From Cellulomonas fimi ATCC 484 (lineage in GTDB: Bacteria > Actinomycetota > Actinomycetes > Actinomycetales > Cellulomonadaceae), in assembly GCF_000212695.1 (NCBI RefSeq), contig NC_015514.1, positions 2,542,001-2,606,000 on the forward strand: a stretch of DNA of 64,000 bases. The letters are read 5' to 3'. A program made the translations under genes and the position numbers. The notes beneath the pieces are model-generated. The model was given only the letters and a program-made list of their open reading frames with translations. It did not search any database and was not told the DNA's origin. Of this stretch, positions 25,275 through 37,509 are shown piece after piece. Positions within the stretch are counted from its first letter, which is position 1. Each line of letters starts with the position of its first letter.

Positions 25275-26660
25275 TCAGGCGCCGACGAGGTGCTGCGCGA
25301 GGTAGCCCGTGACCTTGTCGAGCGCGACGCGCTCCTGCGACATGTCGTCGCGGTGCCGGATCGTCACGGCCTGGTCCTCGAGCGTGTCGAAGTCGACCGT
25401 GATGCAGAACGGCGTGCCGATCTCGTCCTGCCGCCGGTAGCGGCGGCCGATCGCGCCGGCGTCGTCGAACTCGACGTTCCAGGACCGGCGCAGCTCGGCG
25501 GCGAGGTCGCGCGCCTTGGGCGAGAGCTGCTCGTTGCGGGACAGCGGCAGGACCGCCGCCTTGACCGGCGCGAGCCGCGGGTCGAGCTTGAGCACGACGC
25601 GCTTGTCGACGCCGCCCTTGGTGTTCGGGGCCTCGTCCTCGGCGTACGCCTCGACGAGGAACGCCATGAGCGAGCGGGTCAGGCCCGCGGCCGGCTCGAT
25701 GACGTAGGGCACGTAGCGCTCGTTCTTGGCCTGGTCGAAGAACGACAGGTCCTGGCCGGAGTGCTCCGAGTGGGTGCCGAGGTCGAAGTCGGTGCGGTTC
25801 GCGATGCCCTCGAGCTCGCCCCACTCGCTGCCCTGGAAGCCGAAGCGGTACTCGATGTCGACGGTGCGCTTCGAGTAGTGCGAGAGCTTCTCGGCCGGGT
25901 GCTCGTACAGGCGCAGGTTGTCGCGGTCCAGGCCCAGGTCGACGTACCAGTCGGTGCGCGTGTCGATCCAGTACTGGTGCCACGTCTCGTCGGTGCCGGG
26001 CTCGACGAAGAACTCCATCTCCATCTGCTCGAACTCGCGCGTGCGGAAGATGAAGTTGCCGGGGGTGATCTCGTTGCGGAACGACTTGCCGATCTGGCCG
26101 ATGCCGAACGGCGGGCGCATGCGCGCCGCGGTGTAGACGTTCTTGAAGTTCACGAAGATGCCCTGCGCCGTCTCGGGCCGCAGGTAGTGCAGGCCGGACT
26201 CGTCCTCGACCGGGCCGAGGTACGTCTTGAGCATCATGTTGAAGTCACGGGGCTCGGTCCACTGGCCCTTGGTGCCGCAGTTCGGGCAGTTGACGCCGGC
26301 GAGGCCGCCCTCGGGTGCGTGGCCCTTGCGCTCCTCGAACTCCTCGACGAGCTGGTCCTCGCGGAACCGCTTGTGGCAGGACAGGCACTCGGTCAGCGGG
26401 TCGGTGAACACGCCGACGTGGCCCGAGGCCACCCAGACCTGGCGCGGGAGGATCACGGAGGAGTCGAGGCCGACGATGTCGTCGCGGCTCGTGACCATCG
26501 CCCGCCACCACTGGCGCTTGATGTTCTCCTTGAGCTCGACGCCGAGCGGGCCGTAGTCCCACGCGGAGCGCGTGCCTCCGTAGATCTCACCGCTCGGGAA
26601 GACGAAGCCCCGGCGCTTGGCCAGGGAGACGACGGCGTCCAGGCGAGAAGGTGCGGCCAC
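25275..26660 (-). CDS. glyS: Glycyl-tRNA synthetase (homodimeric type)
   Basis: A 461-residue class II aminoacyl-tRNA synthetase charging tRNA-Gly. Class II motifs are visible: [29 protein letters not shown] at the N-terminus, [25 protein letters not shown] (motif 2), and the C-terminal anticodon-binding domain beginning about residue 365 ([16 protein letters not shown]). A CxxC pair ([18 protein letters not shown]) suggests a bound zinc in the insertion. Start GTG 26660 ([20 protein letters not shown]). It is divergent from znuA. A possible -10, TAGCCT on the minus strand at 26747-26752, would give an 80-base untranslated leader. I see no T-box. Confidence 0.96.
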   Translation of the reverse strand: MAAPSRLDAVVSLAKRRGFVFPSGEIYGGTRSAWDYGPLGVELKENIKRQWWRAMVTSRDDIVGLDSSVILPRQVWVASGHVGVFTDPLTECLSCHKRFREDQLVEEFEERKGHAPEGGLAGVNCPNCGTKGQWTEPRDFNMMLKTYLGPVEDESGLHYLRPETAQGIFVNFKNVYTAARMRPPFGIGQIGKSFRNEITPGNFIFRTREFEQMEMEFFVEPGTDETWHQYWIDTRTDWYVDLGLDRDNLRLYEHPAEKLSHYSKRTVDIEYRFGFQGSEWGELEGIANRTDFDLGTHSEHSGQDLSFFDQAKNERYVPYVIEPAAGLTRSLMAFLVEAYAEDEAPNTKGGVDKRVVLKLDPRLAPVKAAVLPLSRNEQLSPKARDLAAELRRSWNVEFDDAGAIGRRYRRQDEIGTPFCITVDFDTLEDQAVTIRHRDDMSQERVALDKVTGYLAQHLVGA

Positions 26661-26783
26661 GTGCGATCACTCCCGTGTGTGACGCCCGCGGCTGGGTGTC
26701 GCGGGCTGTGAAGGTGCCGCGGGACGAGCCGCGGCGGACGACGCCCAGGCTACCGGTCGCACACCGGGCCCCCCGTCGCGTTT

Positions 26784-26812
26784 TTGACAATGGTTCTCGC
26801 CCAACTGAGAAT
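26784..26812 (+). promoter_or_regulatory. Promoter of znuACB, probably leaderless
   Basis: A consensus -35 TTGACA (26784-26789) is followed, after exactly 17 bases, by GAGAAT (26807-26812; four of six match to TATAAT). Seven bases then separate this from the znuA ATG at 26820, so transcription should start on the start codon itself. Both hexamers are covered by the Zur-type boxes. Confidence 0.65.
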
Positions 26813-26820
26813 GATCGTCA
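26785..26820. promoter_or_regulatory. Two Zur-type operator boxes
   Basis: TGACAATGGTTCTCG (26785-26799) and TGAGAATGATCGTCA (26806-26820) both resemble the actinobacterial Zur palindrome TGAAAATGATTTTCA, matching it at 11 and 12 of 15 positions. Their centres are 21 bases apart, two helical turns. They cover the -35, the -10 and the first base of znuA, so zinc-loaded Zur would block the polymerase completely. Confidence 0.75.
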
Positions 26821-27752
26821 TGCTCCGTGCGCGCCCCGCCCTCCTCCTCGCGTCCGCCCTCGCCGTCCCCGCCCTCGTCGCCGGCTGCAGCGCGACCAGC
26901 GCCGCCGACGACGACGGGACCGTCCAGGTCCTCGCGTCCTTCTACCCGCTGCAGATGATCGCCCAGGAGGTCGGCGGCGACCGCGTGAGCGTCGAGTCGC
27001 TCACCCCGCCCGGCGCCGAGCCGCACGACGTCGAGCTCTCCCCCGCCCAGGTCGCCAAGGTCTCCGACGCCGACCTCGTGCTGTACCTCTCCGGCTTCCA
27101 GGCGGCCGTCGACGACGCGCTCGCGCAGGCCGAGCCCCGCGACGCGCTCGACGCCGCCGACGCCACGACGCTCCTGTCCGGCGACGGCGAGGAGCACGAC
27201 CACGCCGAGGACGAGGAGGAGGGCCACGACCACGGCGACGCCGACCCCCACTTCTGGCTCGACCCCAGCCGCATGCCCGCCGTAGCGGACGCCGTCGCCG
27301 AGCACCTCAGCGAGCTCGACCCCGACGGGGCGCAGGAGTTCGCCGCGAACGCGGCCGCCCTCGACGAGCGCTTCGCGGCCCTCGACGAGGCGTACCGCAC
27401 AGGGCTCGCGGAGTGCGGCATCCGCACGTTCGTGACGTCGCACACCGCGTTCGGCTACCTCGCGCACCGGTACGACCTCGAGGAGGTCGGCATCTCCGGC
27501 ATCGACCCCGAGGCCGAGCCGTCGCCCGCGCGCCTCGCCGAGGTGTCCGACGTGGTCCGCGACGAGGGCGTCACGACGCTCTTCTTCGAGACGCTCGTCA
27601 GCCCCAAGGTCGCCGAGACCCTGGCGCAGGACCTCGGCGTGCAGACCGCCGTCCTGGACCCGATCGAGGGACTCGCGGACGACGACGCGGACTACTTCTC
27701 GATCGCCGACGACAACCTCGAGGCGCTGCGCGTGGCATTGTCCTGCTCGTGA
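26820..27752 (+). CDS. znuA: Zinc ABC transporter substrate-binding lipoprotein ZnuA
   Basis: A 310-residue cluster A-I metal-binding protein, lipidated at C23 (LAVPALVAGC). Likely zinc ligands by position are H69 (EPHDVELSP), H144 (DPHFWLDP), H208 (TSHTAFGYLAHRY) and D280 (VLDPIEGL). Between the first two is a His/Asp/Glu-rich loop (EEHDHAEDEEEGHDHGD, 124-140) typical of zinc rather than manganese binders. The ATG at 26820 is preferred since it gives a compact lipoprotein signal and sits seven bases after the -10; an in-frame ATG at 26811 is possible. It starts the znuACB operon and overlaps znuC by GTGA. Confidence 0.94.
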   Translation: MLRARPALLLASALAVPALVAGCSATSAADDDGTVQVLASFYPLQMIAQEVGGDRVSVESLTPPGAEPHDVELSPAQVAKVSDADLVLYLSGFQAAVDDALAQAEPRDALDAADATTLLSGDGEEHDHAEDEEEGHDHGDADPHFWLDPSRMPAVADAVAEHLSELDPDGAQEFAANAAALDERFAALDEAYRTGLAECGIRTFVTSHTAFGYLAHRYDLEEVGISGIDPEAEPSPARLAEVSDVVRDEGVTTLFFETLVSPKVAETLAQDLGVQTAVLDPIEGLADDDADYFSIADDNLEALRVALSCS

Positions 27753-28540
27753 GCACCACCCCCAGCGCCACCCCCGCCGTCGAGGCGGTCGGCGTCGACG
27801 TCACGCTCGGCGGCCGGCGGATCCTGTGCGGCGTCGACCTGCGCGTCGAGCCCGGCCAGGTGCTGGCCCTCCTCGGGGCCAACGGGTCCGGCAAGTCGAC
27901 CCTCGTGCGCGCCCTGCTCGGCGTCGTCCCCGTCAGCGCGGGCACCGTGCGGCTCTTCGGCACCCCGCTCGGCGTCACGGCCCCGTGGGAACGCGTCGGG
28001 TACGTGCCGCAGCGCATGCCGGCCGCGTCGGGCATGCCCGCCACGGCGGTCGAGGTCGTCACGTCCGGCCTGCTGCACGGGCGGCGGCTGCGGCCCCCGC
28101 GCGGCGCCCGCCGTCGTGCGCTCGCCGCGCTCGACTCCGTCGGGCTCGTCGACCGTGCGACGCAGCGCGTGCAGGAGATGTCCGGCGGGCAGCAGCAGCG
28201 CGTGCTCATCGCGCGTGCCCTCGTGCGCGACCCCGACCTGCTCGTCCTCGACGAGCCGACCTCCGGGATCGACGTGCCGACCCAGGCCACGTTCGTCGAC
28301 ACGGTGGCGCGCCTGCACGCCGCCGGCACGACCGTCGTCGTGATCCTGCACGAGCTCGGGCCGTTCGCCGACCTCATCGAGCGCGCCGTGGTGCTGCGGC
28401 ACGGGCGCGTCGCGCACGACGGGCCGCCGCCCGCGGCGCGCGCCGACCACGCCCACGCCGGGCACGACCACACGCACGCCCACCCGGACCCGCAGCCGCC
28501 GCCCACGGGCCCGACGATCACGGTGGAGGTGACCCCGTGA
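27749..28540 (+). CDS. znuC: Zinc ABC transporter ATPase ZnuC with His-rich tail
   Basis: A 263-residue ABC ATPase powering zinc import. Walker A is GANGSGKST (43-51), the Q-loop segment is YVPQRM, the signature is MSGGQQQRV (144-152), Walker B is LLVLDEPTSG (Asp168-Glu169) and the switch His is ILHELG. After the catalytic core comes an unusual tail, ARADHAHAGHDHTHAHPDP (230-248), with six His alternating with small residues, which could bind zinc on the cytoplasmic side. The GTG start overlaps the znuA stop (27749-27752), and its stop overlaps the znuB GTG. Confidence 0.94.
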   Translation: MSTTPSATPAVEAVGVDVTLGGRRILCGVDLRVEPGQVLALLGANGSGKSTLVRALLGVVPVSAGTVRLFGTPLGVTAPWERVGYVPQRMPAASGMPATAVEVVTSGLLHGRRLRPPRGARRRALAALDSVGLVDRATQRVQEMSGGQQQRVLIARALVRDPDLLVLDEPTSGIDVPTQATFVDTVARLHAAGTTVVVILHELGPFADLIERAVVLRHGRVAHDGPPPAARADHAHAGHDHTHAHPDPQPPPTGPTITVEVTP

Positions 28541-29511
28541 CCGCGTGGGACCTGCTGTCCGACATGCTGTCCTCGCCCCTCATGCTGCGCGCCCTGCTCG
28601 CGGCCGTCCTCGTGGGTGCCGCCGCGCCGGTCGTCGGCACGTTCCTCGTGCAGCGCCGCATGGCGCTCATGGGCGACGGGATCGGCCACGTCGCCCTCAC
28701 CGGTGTCGCGCTCGGGTGGCTCGTCGGCTCCTGGGCGGGCCTCGTCCCGCAGGACACGCTCGCCGTCCCCGGCGCGGTCGTCGCCGCGGTCGTCGGGTCG
28801 GTCGTCATCGAGCTCGTGCGCGAGCGCGGCCGCACGAGCGGCGACCTGGCGCTCGCGCTCATGTTCTACGGCGGCATCGCGGGCGGCGTGCTGCTCATCA
28901 AGATCGCGGGCGGCACGAACGCGAACCTCATCAGCTACCTGTTCGGGTCGATCTCGACGGTCTCCACGTCGGACCTGTGGTGGACCGTCGGGCTCGCCGC
29001 GCTCGTGCTCGGCGTCGGCCTCGGGCTGCGCACCGCGCTGTTCGCCGTGAGCCACGACGAGGAGTTCGCCCGGGCCAGCGGCCTGCCGGTGCGCCTGCTG
29101 TCGATGCTCGTCGCCACGATCGCCGCGCTGACCGTGACGATCGCGATGCGCGTCGTCGGGCTGCTGCTCGTGAGCGCGCTCATGATCGTCCCCGTCGCCG
29201 TCGCGCAGCTGTACGCACGCTCGTTCGGCCGGACGATGGCGGCCGCGAGCGTCATCGGCGTCGTCGTGAGCGTCGCGGGGCTCGTGCTGACCTACTGGCA
29301 GGACATCCCGCCCGGGGCGACGATCGTCGTGCTCGCGATCGCGCTGTACGCGGTCGCCGCGACCCTGCGACCGCTGCTGCAGCGGCACCGCAGCTCCGCC
29401 GACGACCCGCACCCCGAGATGGTCGACGACGTCCTCATCGTCGACGACGTGCGCGACGAGCCGGCGGTGGCTGCCGCGCCGACGCGCCGGGGCGACACGG
29501 GCGCCGGCTGA
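28537..29511 (+). CDS. znuB: Zinc ABC transporter permease ZnuB
   Basis: A 324-residue membrane permease of the ABC-3 family with about eight hydrophobic helices. Family landmarks are PVVGTFLVQRRMALMGDGIGHVALTGVALG, the cytoplasmic coupling segment SHDEEFARASGLPVRLL and the MRVVGLLLVSALMIVPVAVAQL helix. The C-terminal 45 residues form a charged cytosolic tail (DDPHPEMVDDVLIVDDVRDEP). The start is the GTG overlapping the znuC stop (GTGA at 28537-28540). A zur regulator gene, often next in actinomycetes, is not present in this window. Confidence 0.94.
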   Translation: MTAWDLLSDMLSSPLMLRALLAAVLVGAAAPVVGTFLVQRRMALMGDGIGHVALTGVALGWLVGSWAGLVPQDTLAVPGAVVAAVVGSVVIELVRERGRTSGDLALALMFYGGIAGGVLLIKIAGGTNANLISYLFGSISTVSTSDLWWTVGLAALVLGVGLGLRTALFAVSHDEEFARASGLPVRLLSMLVATIAALTVTIAMRVVGLLLVSALMIVPVAVAQLYARSFGRTMAAASVIGVVVSVAGLVLTYWQDIPPGATIVVLAIALYAVAATLRPLLQRHRSSADDPHPEMVDDVLIVDDVRDEPAVAAAPTRRGDTGAG

Positions 29512-29590
29512 CCGTCCCGCGCGGCCCGCGCGCCGCCCGGCCTTCCCAGCGCGACCGCTCGCGCGGGCCGGGGCGTGCGGCCCGCTCGCC

Positions 29591-29596
29591 TAGGAT
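29591..29596 (+). promoter_or_regulatory. Putative -10 box of leaderless DedA-like gene
   Basis: TAGGAT stands exactly 6 bases before the GTG at 29603, with no ribosome-binding sequence between, as expected for a leaderless message. Confidence 0.5.
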
Positions 29597-29602
29597 CGCG
29601 GG

Positions 29603-30178
29603 GTGGACGGCGACCCGCTCAGCGCGTACGGGCTCGGTGGCGCACCGCTCGGGATCGCGGTCGCGGCGCTGTTCCTCATCGTGATGGCCCGCTCGCACGC
29701 CACGTACTGGGCCGGTCGGGGCGTGACCCGCGGCGCCCAGGCCGTGCAGCGCTCCGAACGGGGTTTCGGGTGGTGGCGCTCTGCCGTGCAGCGCCTCGAG
29801 CGGTGGACGGACTCGCCCGCCGCGCACCACGGGATGCGGCTCGTGCAGCGCTGGGGGCCCGTCGCGGTCACCGTCGCGTACCTCACCGTCGGCGTGCAGA
29901 CCGCGGTGTTCGCGTCCGCCGGGATCGTGCGCATGCGCTACGCGTCCTTCACGATCGCGTCCGTCCCGGGTGCCCTCGCGTGGGCGGTGATCTGGGCGAC
30001 GATCGGGCTCGGCGCGCTCTGGGCGGCCGTGCGCCTCTTCGTCGCGTCGCCCGGCGTCCTCGTCGCCCTTCTGCTCGCCGTCGGCGCGGCCGGCGTCGTC
30101 CTCGCGCGCCGTCGGCGGCGCCCGACGGCCCCGGTCCCCGCAGCCACGGGCACGACCGACGCGCGCGACGACGCCTGA
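29603..30178 (+). CDS. DedA/VTT-like small membrane protein
   Basis: A 191-residue integral membrane protein with helices at about 16-30, 86-106, 117-137 and 145-165. The segment RLVQRWGPVAVTVAYLTVGVQTAVFASAGIVRMRYASFTIASVPGALAWAVIW has the layout of the C-terminal half of DedA (SNARE-associated) domains: a Gly-Pro motif, an AG-[IV]-x-RM turn and a G-AxxW helix. The N-terminal half is divergent, so family membership is a moderate call. DedA proteins act in membrane lipid and flux homeostasis; here it lies downstream of znuB but with its own likely promoter. Its final codons and stop lie inside the first unit of a 28-base tandem repeat. Confidence 0.65.
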   Translation: MDGDPLSAYGLGGAPLGIAVAALFLIVMARSHATYWAGRGVTRGAQAVQRSERGFGWWRSAVQRLERWTDSPAAHHGMRLVQRWGPVAVTVAYLTVGVQTAVFASAGIVRMRYASFTIASVPGALAWAVIWATIGLGALWAAVRLFVASPGVLVALLLAVGAAGVVLARRRRRPTAPVPAATGTTDARDDA

Positions 30179-30275
30179 GCGACCGGGCGCGCGCGACGAC
30201 ACCTGAGCAACTGAGCGCGCGCGACGACACCTGACCGACGGAGCGCGCGCGACGACGCCCGAGGGACCGAGCGCG
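30154..30275. repeat. 28-base tandem repeat, about four units
   Basis: Units start at 30154 (27 bases), 30181, 30209, 30237 and a degenerate partial one at 30265. The shared core is gcgcgcgacgac(a/g)cctgag. The first unit overlaps the last codons and TGA of the membrane-protein gene. The rest of the 170-base gap to 30349 contains no gene. A unit length not divisible by three shows it does not encode a protein repeat. Confidence 0.8.
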
Positions 30276-30348
30276 AGCGCTCCCCCGGCGCGCGCGAGCC
30301 GACCGACGGCGTCGGGCGGTGCGCGCAGCGAAGCCCGCCCCGGTGGCG

Positions 30349-30708
30349 TCAGGCGGAGTGGGCCTGGGACACGCAGAACTGGTTGCCGTCGGGATCGCTC
30401 AGCACGACCCAGACGAAGCCCTCGTGCTCGTGCCGCGCGACCAGGCTCGCACCGTCCGCGAGCAACCGCTCGACCTCCGCGTCACGGTCGTCGGCCGTGA
30501 GGTCCACGTGCACCCGGTTCTTGCCCGGGGTCGGATCCTCGACCTTCTGGAAGGCCAGCACGGGCCCGCCGGGCCGCGTCGGCGCGACCATGACGTACCA
30601 GCCGTCGGAGTCGTCGCGGACCGTTCCGCCGGTCTGCCGGGCCCACCAGCCGGCCAGGGAGGTCGCGTCGAGCGTGTCGAAGGTCACCATCGCGGGCGAG
30701 ATCGTCAT
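30349..30708 (-). CDS. VOC-family protein
   Basis: A 119-residue single-unit VOC (glyoxalase-fold) protein. It begins MTISPAMVTFDTLDATSLAGWWARQTGG, has the central VLAFQKVEDPTPGKNRVHVDLTADD and ends with the family-typical WVVLSDPDGNQFCV. This resembles the short Glyoxalase-like domain proteins abundant in actinomycetes; no metal-binding set or substrate can be claimed. The start is ATG 30708, with TACGGT 6 bases upstream, so it is likely leaderless. It lies 50 bases after the uppS... recO strand neighbours and is oriented opposite to znuACB. Confidence 0.82.
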   Translation of the reverse strand: MTISPAMVTFDTLDATSLAGWWARQTGGTVRDDSDGWYVMVAPTRPGGPVLAFQKVEDPTPGKNRVHVDLTADDRDAEVERLLADGASLVARHEHEGFVWVVLSDPDGNQFCVSQAHSA

Positions 30709-30714
30709 GCGGGC

Positions 30715-30720
30715 ACCGTA
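30715..30720 (-). promoter_or_regulatory. Putative -10 box of leaderless VOC gene
   Basis: TACGGT on the minus strand, then 6 bases, then the ATG at 30708. It lies in the 50-base gap after uppS. No -35 is evident. Confidence 0.45.
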
Positions 30721-30758
30721 GCGGCAGCCACCGACACCTGGCTGCCCGTCCCCGCAGG

Positions 30759-31556
30759 TCACGACTGCGGCGACGCCCCCGGACGGTCGACCGCACCGCC
30801 GTACCGCCGGTCCCGGCGCGCGTACGTCTCCACCGCGCGCCACAGGTGCCGCCGGTCCACGTCGGGCCACGGCTCGTCGAGGAAGACGAGCTCGGCGTAG
30901 GCGGCCTGCCAGAGCAGGAAGTTCGAGGTGCGCTGCTCCCCCGACGACCGCAGGAACAGGTCGACGTCCGGCATGTCGGGCTCGTCGAGGTACCGCGCGA
31001 ACGTCTTCTCGTTCACCCGCTCGGGCTTCAGCCGACCCGCGGCGACCTCGCGCGCGATGGCCTGCGCCGCGTCCGCGATCTCCGCCCGGCCGCCGTAGTT
31101 GACGCACATCGTCAGCGTGCACGTCGTGTTGTCCTTCGTGAGGCGCTCGGCCTCCTCCAGCTCGGCGATCACCGACCGCCACAGCCGCGGCCGGCGGCCC
31201 GCCCAGCGCACCCGCACGCCCCACGAGTGCATGAGGTCGCGCCGGCGCCGCAGCACGTCGCGGTTGAAGCCCATGAGGAACCGCACCTCGTCGGGCGAGC
31301 GCGACCAGTTCTCCGTCGAGAACGCGTACGCGCTCACGTGCTCCACGCCGATCTCGATCGCGCCCGCGACGACGTCGAGCAGCGACGCCTCCCCCGCCCG
31401 GTGCCCCTCCGTGCGGGGCAGCCCGCGCGCGTTCGCCCACCGCCCGTTGCCGTCCATGACGACGGCGACGTGCCGGGGCACGAACTGCTTCGGGATCGCC
31501 GGGGGGCGCGCCCCGGACGGGTGCGGGTACGGGGGCACGGGGTTCGGCACGCGCAC
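30759..31556 (-). CDS. uppS: Isoprenyl (polyprenyl) diphosphate synthase, cis type
   Basis: A 265-residue cis-prenyltransferase making the long-chain polyprenyl diphosphate carrier for cell-wall synthesis. The catalytic motif [24 protein letters not shown] (D35) opens the domain. Further signatures are [33 protein letters not shown] and the C-terminal [27 protein letters not shown]. It resembles the decaprenyl/undecaprenyl synthases located next to recO in actinomycetes. Start GTG 31556 is given; a second GTG at 31550 is 6 bases after CAGAAT and could be the real, leaderless start. Product chain length is not readable. Confidence 0.94.
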   Translation of the reverse strand: MRVPNPVPPYPHPSGARPPAIPKQFVPRHVAVVMDGNGRWANARGLPRTEGHRAGEASLLDVVAGAIEIGVEHVSAYAFSTENWSRSPDEVRFLMGFNRDVLRRRRDLMHSWGVRVRWAGRRPRLWRSVIAELEEAERLTKDNTTCTLTMCVNYGGRAEIADAAQAIAREVAAGRLKPERVNEKTFARYLDEPDMPDVDLFLRSSGEQRTSNFLLWQAAYAELVFLDEPWPDVDRRHLWRAVETYARRDRRYGGAVDRPGASPQS

Positions 31557-31692
31557 ATTCTGCCGCGCGACGCGGGCACCGCGGTCCGATGTCACGACCC
31601 CGCGACGCGGCGAGCACGGTTCCGACACGTCCGTGCGGGCCGGGCGGTCCCGCGACCGCACCGTCCGTGGTCCTGCGCCGCACGTGGCGCGG

Positions 31693-31724
31693 CCGACGAC
31701 GGACGGTTCGCCGCCGGTCGTCGT
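31693..31724. terminator. Possible terminator after recO
   Basis: An imperfect hairpin with a cgg-ttcg-ccg apex and a cgacgac/gtcgtcg base (one bulge on each side) lies about 7 bases after the recO stop on the minus strand. It falls in the 174-base recO-uppS gap, which holds no other gene. Confidence 0.4.
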
Positions 31725-31730
31725 CGCTCG

Positions 31731-32462
31731 TCAGACGCGCTCGACCAGCGGGAGCGAACGGAGCTGGCGCTCCAGGTGGAACTGGCAGAACGCGGCGACC
31801 AGGCCGTTGCCCTCGCCGCGGTGCCGCTCGGCGCTCGCGTCGGCAACCGCCCAGTCCCCGGCGAGCAGCGCGGCGAGCAGCGCGAACGTCTCGGGCGCGG
31901 GCGCAGCGGCACCCGGCGGGCGGCACTCCCCGCACACGGCTCCCCCCGACGCGACGGCGAACGCCTGGTGCGGCCCGGGCTCGCCGCAGCGCGCGCAGTC
32001 CGTGAACGACGGCGCCCAGCCCGCGACCGCGAGCGCGCGCAGCAGGTAGGAGTCGAGCACCAGGCCGGGCGCGTGCTCGCGACCCGCGAGCGCCCGGACC
32101 GCACCGACGAGCAGCCAGTACTGCTGCAGCGCGGGTTCGTGCTCGGCCTCGACGAGCCGCTCCGCCGTCTCCAGCATCACGGTGCCCGCGGTGTAGAGCG
32201 TGTAGTCCTCGCACACCGGGCGCCCGTAGGCGCCGAGCGTCTCGGCCTGCGTGACGATGTCGAGCGAGCGGCCCGTGGAGAGCTGGACGTCGACGTGCAT
32301 GAACGGCTCGAGCCGCGACCCGAAGCGCGACGACGTGCGGCGCACGCCCTTGCCGACGGCGCGCACCTTGCCGTGGCTGCGCGTCAGCAGGGTCACGATG
32401 CGGTCGGCCTCACCGAGCTTGTGGGTGCGCAGCACGATCGCCTCGTCGCGGTAGAGGCTCAC
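31731..32462 (-). CDS. recO: DNA repair protein RecO
   Basis: A 243-residue mediator that loads RecA with RecR in gap repair. The N-terminal OB fold reads [40 protein letters not shown]. The helical middle and a zinc site follow ([13 protein letters not shown] ... VCGECRPPG), with all four cysteines intact. Start GTG 32462. A GAGAAT box six bases upstream and a G-rich stretch both precede it, so the mode of initiation is uncertain. It sits between leuA and uppS, the usual actinobacterial context. Confidence 0.94.
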   Translation of the reverse strand: MSLYRDEAIVLRTHKLGEADRIVTLLTRSHGKVRAVGKGVRRTSSRFGSRLEPFMHVDVQLSTGRSLDIVTQAETLGAYGRPVCEDYTLYTAGTVMLETAERLVEAEHEPALQQYWLLVGAVRALAGREHAPGLVLDSYLLRALAVAGWAPSFTDCARCGEPGPHQAFAVASGGAVCGECRPPGAAAPAPETFALLAALLAGDWAVADASAERHRGEGNGLVAAFCQFHLERQLRSLPLVERV

Positions 32463-32497
32463 CGGGTCATTCTCCCCCGCGGGTCCGACACGACGCG

Positions 32498-32532
32498 CGC
32501 AGGGCCGCCCGGACGCGCCGGACGGCCCTGCG
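32498..32532. terminator. leuA terminator hairpin
   Basis: A 10-base-pair stem (32498-32507 / 32523-32532), one mismatch, then a 4-base-pair stem and the loop acgcg, starts 18 bases after the leuA stop on the minus strand and before recO. It has no T tract. Confidence 0.7.
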
Positions 32533-32549
32533 TGCTCACGCCTGCGGGG

Positions 32550-36050
<3,501 letters not shown>

Positions 36051-37502
36051 TCAGGACAGCAGGACCGCCTCGTCCGCGGTCCGCACGACGAGGTGCCCGC
36101 CGAACCCGTCCACCCGCTGCACACCCGGCGGCAGGTCCACCGACCAGAACTTCACGCCGTCGTCCAGGCCGAGCCCGACGAGCTGCGGGTCCCCACCGAC
36201 GCCCTGCCCGGGCGCGAGCACGAGCGCACCGTCCGTCAGCGGCTGCCACGGCGCCGGCTCGCCCGCGTCGGACACCCACAGCAGCCGCCCGCTGCGCGGG
36301 TCCAGGACGCCGAAGCGGGTCAGTCCCGCCAGCAGCAGGCGGTCCGAGACCCGGGCCCGCACGTCGAGCATCGTCGGCGTGCTCCACAGCGGCTCGCCCG
36401 AGGCGGCGTCGACGCCGCGCAGGTTCGGGCCCTCGTCGACCACCAGGACGTCGCCCGCGGACCCGTCGTCGAGGTGGAACCGCTCGGGCAGGCCGGCGAC
36501 CGGGAAGCGGACCTCGCCGTCCGCACCGTGCACCTCGCCGCCGCCGACCGTCGCCCACGTCGCGTAGCCCTCGTCCAGGGCCACGACCTGCGGGTCGCGG
36601 TACGGGCCGCCCACGGTCAGGACCGCGCCGTCGTCCACGTCGAGCACGTGCGTGACGACGCCCTCGAGGACGAGCACGCCGCGCTCGGTCCACGCGTCGA
36701 CCACCCGGCCGAGCAGCGCCGAGTCCAGCACGTCGGGCGTGCGGAACGACCACAGCGCCTCGCCCGTGGTGCCCTCGCGCCGCTCGGCGAGCACGTGCCC
36801 GTCCCGGTCCACGGTCGCGACCACCAGGTCGTCACCACGCCGGTCCGCGCTCAGCAGCTCGTCCGTCAGCTCCCAGGTGCCCCGCTCCGCACCCGTCGCC
36901 GCGTCGAGCGCGACGACGTGCGTGTGCGCCGGCTCCTGGATCGACGCGTCGTCCGAGTACACGACCCGCGGCTCGGTGACGAGGCACAGGACGAGCGCGC
37001 CGACGTCCTCGCCAGACGACGGGCAGCGCACCAGGCTGCTCTCGAAGCCCGAGCGCTGCACGGGTGCGGCGTCGAGCGACCAGCGCACCGCACCGTCGTG
37101 CGCGTCGTGCGCCGTGACGACCCAGCGGCCGTCCCGCTCCGAGACGAGCACGAGCGCGTCCCCTGCCGCGACGACGGCACCGACGTCGGCCGACGCGGGC
37201 GCCCTCCAGCGTTCCTGCGGCACGTCCGCGAGCGGCCGCACGAGGCCGGGCACCGAACCGACCCGCTCCACGAACGCCCGGTCGCGGGCCACGCCGACGA
37301 GCACGACCGCCCCGGCGGCCAGCACGACCGCCGCGCCGACGGGCCACCACCGACGGACCACGCGCAGCGCGCCGCCGCGCGGAGGGACGGCGCCCGGCTC
37401 CGGCGCGTCCGGGCTGGTCAGCGGCTCGGACGAGGGCATCGCGACGGGTGCCTCGTCGACCTCCACCAGCTGCATCCTCGCAGCGGAGCGCCTGCCCGCC
37501 AT
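36051..37502 (-). CDS. Membrane-anchored PQQ-like beta-propeller protein B
   Basis: A 483-residue paralogue of the adjacent propeller protein. A cytosolic N-terminus (MAGRRSAARMQLVEVDEAPV), a Pro/Ser linker and a membrane helix (about 54-73, WWPVGAAVVLAAGAVVLVGVA) precede the propeller. Blade motifs include VVTAHDAHDGAVRWSLD, VVALDAATGAERGTWELTD and LRGVDAASGEPLWSTPTML. The N-termini of A and B share a V-x-V-x-VDE-like acidic motif although the rest of the cytosolic part differs, suggesting a common cytosolic partner. Start ATG 37502, seven bases after TAGAGT. Function unknown; extracytoplasmic sensing or scaffold is inferred. Confidence 0.75.
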   Translation of the reverse strand: MAGRRSAARMQLVEVDEAPVAMPSSEPLTSPDAPEPGAVPPRGGALRVVRRWWPVGAAVVLAAGAVVLVGVARDRAFVERVGSVPGLVRPLADVPQERWRAPASADVGAVVAAGDALVLVSERDGRWVVTAHDAHDGAVRWSLDAAPVQRSGFESSLVRCPSSGEDVGALVLCLVTEPRVVYSDDASIQEPAHTHVVALDAATGAERGTWELTDELLSADRRGDDLVVATVDRDGHVLAERREGTTGEALWSFRTPDVLDSALLGRVVDAWTERGVLVLEGVVTHVLDVDDGAVLTVGGPYRDPQVVALDEGYATWATVGGGEVHGADGEVRFPVAGLPERFHLDDGSAGDVLVVDEGPNLRGVDAASGEPLWSTPTMLDVRARVSDRLLLAGLTRFGVLDPRSGRLLWVSDAGEPAPWQPLTDGALVLAPGQGVGGDPQLVGLGLDDGVKFWSVDLPPGVQRVDGFGGHLVVRTADEAVLLS

Positions 37503-37509
37503 GGGCACG

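Noticed and set aside
26661..26783. T-box or other riboswitch ahead of glyS
   Set aside because: No T-box core or antiterminator-like element is seen. The possible 80-base leader contains only GC-rich sequence.
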